Shown one piece after another: positions 59,596 to 64,000 of a stretch of DNA of 64,000 nt (its first letter is position 1; each line of letters starts with the position of its first letter). A program made the translations under genes and the position numbers. The notes under the pieces are model-generated. The model made no database searches, had not been told where the DNA came from, and saw only the letters and a list, made by a program, of their open reading frames with translations. The stretch covers positions 1,178,001-1,242,000 of the forward strand of contig NZ_WAJT01000001.1 of NCBI RefSeq assembly GCF_009650605.1. The letters are read 5' to 3'. This DNA is from Labrenzia sp. CE80 (GTDB taxonomy: Bacteria > Pseudomonadota > Alphaproteobacteria > Rhizobiales > Stappiaceae).

Positions 59596-61139
59596 GCGTG
59601 TTGACCTGCCATCGCGTGGCCGACTGTTGCCCGGTCTGTTTCGGCAATCGGCGAGGAATAGGTGATGCGGCCCTCCGACATGACGGCGACGGTATCGGAG
59701 AGTTCCAGAATCTCATCCAGATCTTCGGATACGAGCAAGACAGCGGCGCCCTTGTTGCGCTGGTCCATGATCTGGGCGCGGATTTCGGCAACAGAGGCGA
59801 AGTCGAGCCCGAAACAGGGATTTGCGACAATCAGAATGTCTACCGTGCCTGATAGCTCACGGGCAAGGATTGCGCGCTGGACATTGCCGCCGGAGAGGTT
59901 TTCGATCGGTTCGTCGGGCGTCGGTGTTTTGACCCGATAGGCGGAGATCAACTCCCGCGCGCGCTCACGCATGGGCGGAGGCGATAGCCAGCCCTTGAAC
60001 GGCGATATGGGTGACTTGTCGAAGGTGCGAAACGCCATGTTCTCTGCTACGCTCATGCGCGGCACGGCGGCATTCCTCAAGGGTTCCTCCGAAAAGCCGA
60101 AGACCTTGAACTGGTCCATATGCTGCCGGGTTGGCTCGTAGGGCTGTTTGTCGACGAAGATGCGGCCGTCACTCGGGATCCGCTGGCCGGACAGGACCTC
60201 GATGAGTTCTGACTGCCCATTGCCCGAGACGCCGGCAATGCCCAGGATCTCACCCTTGTGAACCTTCAGACTGATCGCCTCAATGGCAGGTGCTTCCTCG
60301 TTGTTTTCGGCGAACAGGCCTGCCAGTTCGAGCTTGAGCGTCTTTTCGCTTGTCTGACTTCGCGCGGCGCGCTCCCTGATCTGGGTCTCACCGATCATCA
60401 TGGTGCTCATGTCGGCCACCGAGATCTCGCCAACCTTGCCGCCGCCTATCATCTTACCCTGACGCAGCACCGTCACTTCGTCCGCGTAGCTGGTCACTTC
60501 CCGGAACTTGTGAGTGATCATCAGCACGGTCAGATCGCCCGCCTTTGTCATGTCCTGGACAAGGCCGAGAACCTCATCGGCTTCATCAGGTGTCAGGACA
60601 GACGTTGGTTCATCGAGGATGAGAAAACGTTGATCCAGATAGAGTTGTTTCAGGATTTCCAGCTTCTGCTTTTCACCGGCCGAGAGCGAGGACACGTGCA
60701 CATCCAGCGGAACCCTGAAGGGTGTTGTCTGGAGAAAGTCGGAAAGCGCCTGACGTTCCTTGTGCCAGTCGATCACTTGCGGGGCGTCGGCTCTTGAGAT
60801 GACAAGGTTCTCGGCAGCGGTGAGCGAGGGAACCAGCGTGAAATGCTGGTAGACCATGCCGATGCCGAGCGAATGGGCCGCGCGTGGACTTGCGACTATC
60901 TCTTCCTTGCCGTTGACAAGAAGCGTGCCGCGGGTCGGCTGATAGAAGCCCATCACACATTTGACCAAAGTGGACTTGCCGGCGCCATTTTCGCCCAGAA
61001 GAGCATGAAACGATCCTGGTGCGACCCGGATGGAGACATCATCAAGGGCTGTAAGGTTGCCAAAGACCTTGGTCATGCCGAGCGTCTCGATGCCAACGGC
61101 TCTTGAAGGCGCCGCCTGTTGATGCGCAAGCGAGGTCAT
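59592..61139 (-). CDS. ABC transporter ATP-binding protein with two NBDs, nucleoside-type (YufO/BmpB-like)
   Basis: A 515-residue double-ATPase; start 61139 overlaps the BiuH-like stop by 4 bp, and the longer frame to 61295 is rejected. NBD1: Walker A LLGENGAGKST residues 48-57, signature LSAGEKQKLEILKQL, Walker B FLILDEPTSVLTP. NBD2 is the usual degenerate partner: GVSGNGQSELIEVLSGQ lacks the Walker A Lys, and Walker B reads ILIVANPCFGLDF; its signature LSGGNVQRAILARELSG is intact. This architecture is that of nucleoside/simple-sugar importers, whose permeases are the genes at 62911 and 63834. The BMP-type binding protein is not in the window. Confidence 0.88.
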   Translation of the reverse strand: MTSLAHQQAAPSRAVGIETLGMTKVFGNLTALDDVSIRVAPGSFHALLGENGAGKSTLVKCVMGFYQPTRGTLLVNGKEEIVASPRAAHSLGIGMVYQHFTLVPSLTAAENLVISRADAPQVIDWHKERQALSDFLQTTPFRVPLDVHVSSLSAGEKQKLEILKQLYLDQRFLILDEPTSVLTPDEADEVLGLVQDMTKAGDLTVLMITHKFREVTSYADEVTVLRQGKMIGGGKVGEISVADMSTMMIGETQIRERAARSQTSEKTLKLELAGLFAENNEEAPAIEAISLKVHKGEILGIAGVSGNGQSELIEVLSGQRIPSDGRIFVDKQPYEPTRQHMDQFKVFGFSEEPLRNAAVPRMSVAENMAFRTFDKSPISPFKGWLSPPPMRERARELISAYRVKTPTPDEPIENLSGGNVQRAILARELSGTVDILIVANPCFGLDFASVAEIRAQIMDQRNKGAAVLLVSEDLDEILELSDTVAVMSEGRITYSSPIAETDRATVGHAMAGQHA

Positions 61140-61873
61140 GCGGTTGCCTTGCCGGTGACCTTGCCAAGGCCTTCGAGAAAGGTGTTGCTGTCGGCGACCG
61201 CGCCAAATACCCCGCCCTGCATGGTGACCATCTTGAGGGCAGCTTCGTGATTGCCTGGATCCGTCGCGCCGCAGCAGTCGGAGAGGATCAGACACTCAAA
61301 GCCTCGGTCGTTTGCCTCGCGCATGGTTGTGTGAACGCAGACGTCCGTCGTGATGCCGGCCAGGACGAGGTTTTCGATGCCGCGCGTGCGCAGCAGAAGC
61401 TCCAGATCCGTCGCGCAGAAGGATCCCTTGCCCGGCTTGTCGATGATTGGTTCGCCCGGCTGTGGCGCGAGCTCGGGAATGATCTCCCAACCCGGTTCCC
61501 CGCGCACTAGGATCTTGCCGCAGGGGCCGGGATCTCCGATGCCTGCCCCAATGCGCTGGGAGCGCCAGCGCTTGTTGTTCGGCAGATCGGCCAGGTCGGG
61601 GCGGTGTCCCTCACGCGTGTGTATGATGTGAAAGCCAGCCGTGCGCATTGCCGTCATCACCTTCTTGATCGGGGCGATCGGTGCACGGGTGAGCGAAATG
61701 TCATACCCCATGCTGTCAACGTAGCCGCCAGGCCCGCAAAAATCTGTCTGCATGTCGATGACCACCAGCGCGGTGTTTTTCGGTCTCAGGTCACCGTTGT
61801 ATGGCCAGAGATAGGGGGTCGCTGCAACGGGACCTTCGACGACAAAAGGCTGCTGGTCTTCTGCAAGGCTCAT
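61136..61873 (-). CDS. Biuret amidohydrolase-like protein (BiuH-like, isochorismatase family)
   Basis: A 245-residue cysteine hydrolase that closely resembles the biuret hydrolase of Rhizobium leguminosarum as I remember it: the N-terminal YLWPYNGDLRPKNTALVVID, then TDFCGPGGYVDSMGYDISL, HTREGHRPDLADLPNNKRWR, RIGAGIGDPGPCGKIL, EPIIDKPGKGSFCATDLE and DVCVHTTMREANDRGFECL, all characteristic of this enzyme. Catalytic residues are Asp44, a Lys in DKPGKG (146-149) and Cys179. BiuH splits biuret to allophanate and ammonia. The resemblance is from memory and has not been aligned. It lies in one operon with AtzE, AtzG and AtzH homologues, which belong to the same pathway in other bacteria. Confidence 0.78.
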   Translation of the reverse strand: MSLAEDQQPFVVEGPVAATPYLWPYNGDLRPKNTALVVIDMQTDFCGPGGYVDSMGYDISLTRAPIAPIKKVMTAMRTAGFHIIHTREGHRPDLADLPNNKRWRSQRIGAGIGDPGPCGKILVRGEPGWEIIPELAPQPGEPIIDKPGKGSFCATDLELLLRTRGIENLVLAGITTDVCVHTTMREANDRGFECLILSDCCGATDPGNHEAALKMVTMQGGVFGAVADSNTFLEGLGKVTGKATA

Positions 61874-61879
61874 GTTGGA

Positions 61880-62899
61880 TTACTCCGCAGCATCTTTGTG
61901 GGCGTTTTCGCCGAAGCTTCTCGTTGGCTCTTCGAAGCCGCAAGAGGTTCCGTCCGTGTGGATGACATCGGCTTCCCAGGGCAGCTTGTAGGTGCCGGCG
62001 GCAAGGTCGATCATGTAGGTATAGGGACAATCCTGAGCCCCGCCCTTGACGGCGACATAGCCGCGATGACCGAACTGGTAGATGTTGTTCTCGACACTCC
62101 AGTTGATCCGCGCTTCACGAACCAGATCCGGGCGCACTTCGGCCGTGATAATTTCGTTGGGACGACCGCTGGTGCCGTGGGCGATGATCGAGCCGTCGAA
62201 ATTGACGATCATGCCTTCGCCCATTGAATCGAAGGTTCCGTCTGTCCCGCACATGCAGACGTTTGCCGTGACCATGAGGTTGCAGAAGGCGTTGGACTGG
62301 TTGGTGAACTTCCAGCTCTCGCGGATCGGGGCGGTGTAGCCTGCCGTCCGGATCATGATCTCCGCGCCCTTGTAGGCACATTCGCGCGCCATCTCGGGGA
62401 ACATCCCGTCGTGGCAGATGATCAAGGCGATCTTGGATCCCTTGGGCCCCTCGATGACCGGGATGCCTTGGTCTCCCGGTTCCCAGGGCTCGACGGGGAC
62501 CCAGGGGTGCATCTTGCGATAGTAGAGTTTCAGCTCTCCGGTGTTGTCGATGACCAGACCGGAGTTATAGGGCATGCCGCCGGGGTTCAACTCCATGATG
62601 GAGAAGCAACCCCAGATGTCATTGTCCACACAGGCCTTCTTGAAGGCTGCGACTTCCGGGCCGTCGAGACGGCACATGATGTCTGGATTGATGTCCATGG
62701 ACAAGCCGTGCAGGGCGTATTCGGGAAAGACCACCAGATCCATCGTCGGCATGTTGCGGCGTGCCTTGGCCACCATGTCGACGATAACCTGTGTCTGGTT
62801 TGCCAGGTCGATTTCGGTTTCCACTGTAGGCAGCTGGAGCTGAACCATGCCAAGGACCACGCCATTGGGCGCTTTGTTGAGGCCTCCAAGTCCGTTCAT
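61880..62899 (-). CDS. Formamidase/aliphatic amidase, AmiF-like (nitrilase superfamily)
   Basis: A 339-residue nitrilase-superfamily amidase. The catalytic triad is Glu60 (VVFPEYALHG), Lys129 (YYRKMHPWVPVEPWEPG) and Cys162 (LIICHDGMFPEMA), with Lys-to-Cys spacing as in Helicobacter AmiF. The closest family is formamidase (EC 3.5.1.49), with aliphatic amidase as an alternative. The start at 62899 begins the family N-terminus MNGLGGLNKAPNGVVLGMVQ; the longer open frame runs through the permease gene. It would release ammonia and formate from formamide, an expected by-product of heterocycle ring opening. Confidence 0.86.
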   Translation of the reverse strand: MNGLGGLNKAPNGVVLGMVQLQLPTVETEIDLANQTQVIVDMVAKARRNMPTMDLVVFPEYALHGLSMDINPDIMCRLDGPEVAAFKKACVDNDIWGCFSIMELNPGGMPYNSGLVIDNTGELKLYYRKMHPWVPVEPWEPGDQGIPVIEGPKGSKIALIICHDGMFPEMARECAYKGAEIMIRTAGYTAPIRESWKFTNQSNAFCNLMVTANVCMCGTDGTFDSMGEGMIVNFDGSIIAHGTSGRPNEIITAEVRPDLVREARINWSVENNIYQFGHRGYVAVKGGAQDCPYTYMIDLAAGTYKLPWEADVIHTDGTSCGFEEPTRSFGENAHKDAAE

Positions 62900-62910
62900 G
62901 CTGTGGCTCC

Positions 62911-63834
62911 TTATTTGGTGATGGACAGTTCGCCGGGGGCGCCTTTGAGCGACCGTTTCGGCGATGTGCTGACAATCATGATCAAAAGCGTGAGGATGTA
63001 GGGCGCGGCATTGAAGAAGTGATATCCGCGCGAAATGCCGATGGACTGGAGTGCTGGACCAAGGGCGCCGGCGGCCCCGAACAGAAGAGCCGCCCAGAAG
63101 CAGTAGATCGGGTTCCACCTTGCGAAGATCACGAGGGCCACTGCCATGAGCCCCTGACCTGAAGACAGGCCCTCGGTCCAGCTGCCTGGATAGTAGAGGG
63201 AGAGAAACGACCCGCCGATGCCGGCCAAAAAGCCTCCAGCGGTGGTCGCCAGCAAGCGCACCAGATTGACGTTGATGCCGAGTGCGAGCGCGGCTGGTGC
63301 ACTGTCTCCGGTGGTGCGCAGGACCAGCCCGTAGCGAGTGTTCTTCAGAGCCCACCACAAGAGCACGGCAAGACCAACCCCCAGCAGGAACAGAGGATTG
63401 ATTTCAAGCGCTTGGCGGATTCCGGGGTGATCGCTCCAGCTGCCAAGGGACAGTGCGGGCAGGCGCGGAGCCGAGGGTTGGATGTAGGCCTTGCCGAAGA
63501 AGAAGGCGAGACCCGTGCCAAAAAGCATCATCGCGATGCCGATGGCGATGTCGTTGACCTTTGGCAGCTTGCAAAGATAACCATGGAGAGCGCCAAAGAA
63601 GGACCCGGCCACTCCGGCCACAAGAACGCCGAACCAGGGCGACCCGGTGTGATAGGAGATCGCGTAACCGGACATGGCGCCAAAGACGAGTGTGCCCTCG
63701 AGACCAAGATTGATGCGGCCCGATTTCTCGGTGAGCATTTCGCCGAGGCTGACGAAAAGAAAGGGCGTCGAGACCCTGATCGCGCCGGCAAACATGGCCA
63801 GCAGGACCGTCATCAGCCCGGTGTCGTCACCCAT
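62911..63834 (-). CDS. ABC transporter permease, nucleoside-type (YufQ/BmpD-like)
   Basis: A 307-residue membrane protein with about eight helices. Hallmarks are STPFLFVSLGEMLTEKSGRINLGLEGTL, the segment GLALGIN-type docking loop (SAPAALALGINVNLVRLLA) and AVALVIFARWNPIYCFWAALLFGA. The start ATG at 63832-63834 overlaps the upstream permease stop. With the ATPase at 59592 and the partial permease it forms a purine-nucleoside/simple-sugar class importer core. Confidence 0.87.
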   Translation of the reverse strand: MGDDTGLMTVLLAMFAGAIRVSTPFLFVSLGEMLTEKSGRINLGLEGTLVFGAMSGYAISYHTGSPWFGVLVAGVAGSFFGALHGYLCKLPKVNDIAIGIAMMLFGTGLAFFFGKAYIQPSAPRLPALSLGSWSDHPGIRQALEINPLFLLGVGLAVLLWWALKNTRYGLVLRTTGDSAPAALALGINVNLVRLLATTAGGFLAGIGGSFLSLYYPGSWTEGLSSGQGLMAVALVIFARWNPIYCFWAALLFGAAGALGPALQSIGISRGYHFFNAAPYILTLLIMIVSTSPKRSLKGAPGELSITK

Positions 63835-64000
63835 CACAGTGCTCCTTTTGAACGAAAGAATGGCAGACGCCCGTAGAAGGTCTCGGAGACCAAGAGCACC
63901 AGAAAGATAAGGCCCTGAAGGAGTAGAACGGTCGCGTCGGGCAGATCCATTCGCCGCTGGACAAGTCCTCCTGACGCGGCAATGCCGCCGAGGAAAATCG
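63834..64000 (-). CDS. ABC transporter permease, nucleoside-type (YufP/BmpC-like), C-terminal fragment
   Basis: The last ~55 residues of the partner permease run off the right edge of the window. The frame reads ...GLVQRRMDLPDATVLLLQG, then LIFLVLLVSETFYGRLPFF and the basic tail RSKGAL before TGA (63834-63836), the usual hydrophobic C-terminus of this permease type. The stop overlaps the ATG of the next gene (TGATG arrangement). Upstream genes of the operon, including the binding protein and any further hydrolase, lie beyond 64000. Confidence 0.7.
   Translation of the reverse strand, partial: IFLGGIAASGGLVQRRMDLPDATVLLLQGLIFLVLLVSETFYGRLPFFRSKGAL

Noticed and set aside
61140..61295. N-terminal extension of the double-ATPase protein
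   Set aside because: The open frame continues through the BiuH-like gene; the ABC domain begins after the ATG at 61139, which overlaps the upstream stop by 4 bp like the other junctions of the operon.
62900..63358. N-terminal extension of the formamidase
   Set aside because: It lies within the permease gene in another frame, and the nitrilase-family start is at 62899.
1..64000. CRISPR arrays, tRNA or rRNA genes, prophage or intact insertion sequences
   Set aside because: No regularly spaced repeats, no cloverleaf-like sequence with conserved T-loop, and no transposase, integrase or phage structural proteins were seen.

Overview
The window reads as chromosome (or chromid) of a heterotrophic, probably marine alphaproteobacterium of the Rhodobacterales/Stappiaceae type. 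This is inferred from the dense stacking of TRAP transporters, FadR-type GntR regulators, Tat-exported binding proteins, dimethylglycine/choline-type flavoenzymes and mid-50s GC by eye; no rRNA or tRNA is present to settle it. Nearly every gene belongs to a small-molecule uptake or catabolic module, so the segment is a catabolic accessory region and not core genome. I see no phage genes, CRISPR arrays or intact transposases.

Layout. 1-3.5 kb: the end of a TTT (Bug/TctC) binding protein, an exported tandem ABM-domain protein, an Ldh2-type dehydrogenase divergent from a cupin, and a candidate 21-residue peptide gene. 3.6-8 kb: a FadR-type GntR gene, then (after two palindromic operators) an operon of a Gfo/Idh/MocA oxidoreductase, two beta-hydroxyacid dehydrogenases and a HutC-type GntR regulator. 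8-16 kb (minus): an operon of zinc alcohol dehydrogenase, DapA-like aldolase/lyase, TRAP P-Q-M, a DUF1330 protein, quinone oxidoreductase and an SLC13/DASS carrier. 16.3-25 kb: a second TRAP system (DctP plus fused DctQM, minus) divergent from a GST, cytochrome b561-like protein, 2-hydroxyacid dehydrogenase, LVIVD propeller protein and HIBADH-like dehydrogenase. The palindrome TTGGTGCACCAA (three perfect copies and one variant) sits in the control regions of both blocks and predicts one shared regulon.

25-37 kb: a polyamine/amine module with a PuuB-like oxidase, a GMC (choline-dehydrogenase-like) oxidase, a Pot-type ABC transporter and a MocR regulator, divergent from an enolase-superfamily enzyme, an aldehyde dehydrogenase and a cupin. 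37-46 kb: a LysR gene divergent from an operon with two cyclase-family hydrolases, an SDR, a 3-hydroxyacyl-CoA-type dehydrogenase, a cupin, a third TRAP system and a TauE/SafE exporter. 46-48.6 kb: an NmrA/LysR divergent pair bracketed by ~100-bp direct repeats, probably an inserted cassette.

48.8-64 kb is the most interesting part: a nitrogen-compound catabolic island. On the plus strand a GntR regulator and a LivK-type binding protein, LivH, a single LivM-LivG-LivF fusion and a cytosine-deaminase/AtzC-like amidohydrolase converge on a long minus-strand operon: a nucleoside-type ABC transporter, an AmiF-like formamidase, a BiuH-like biuret amidohydrolase, a second isochorismatase-fold hydrolase, AtzG/HpxX, AtzE/HpxY, a 5-FCL-like protein and AtzH/HpxZ. 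Most genes in this operon overlap by 4 bp. Together they look like a pathway that imports a ring or ureide nitrogen compound, opens it and strips it through successive amide hydrolyses to ammonia, CO2 and formate. The exact substrate is not decided by the sequence.
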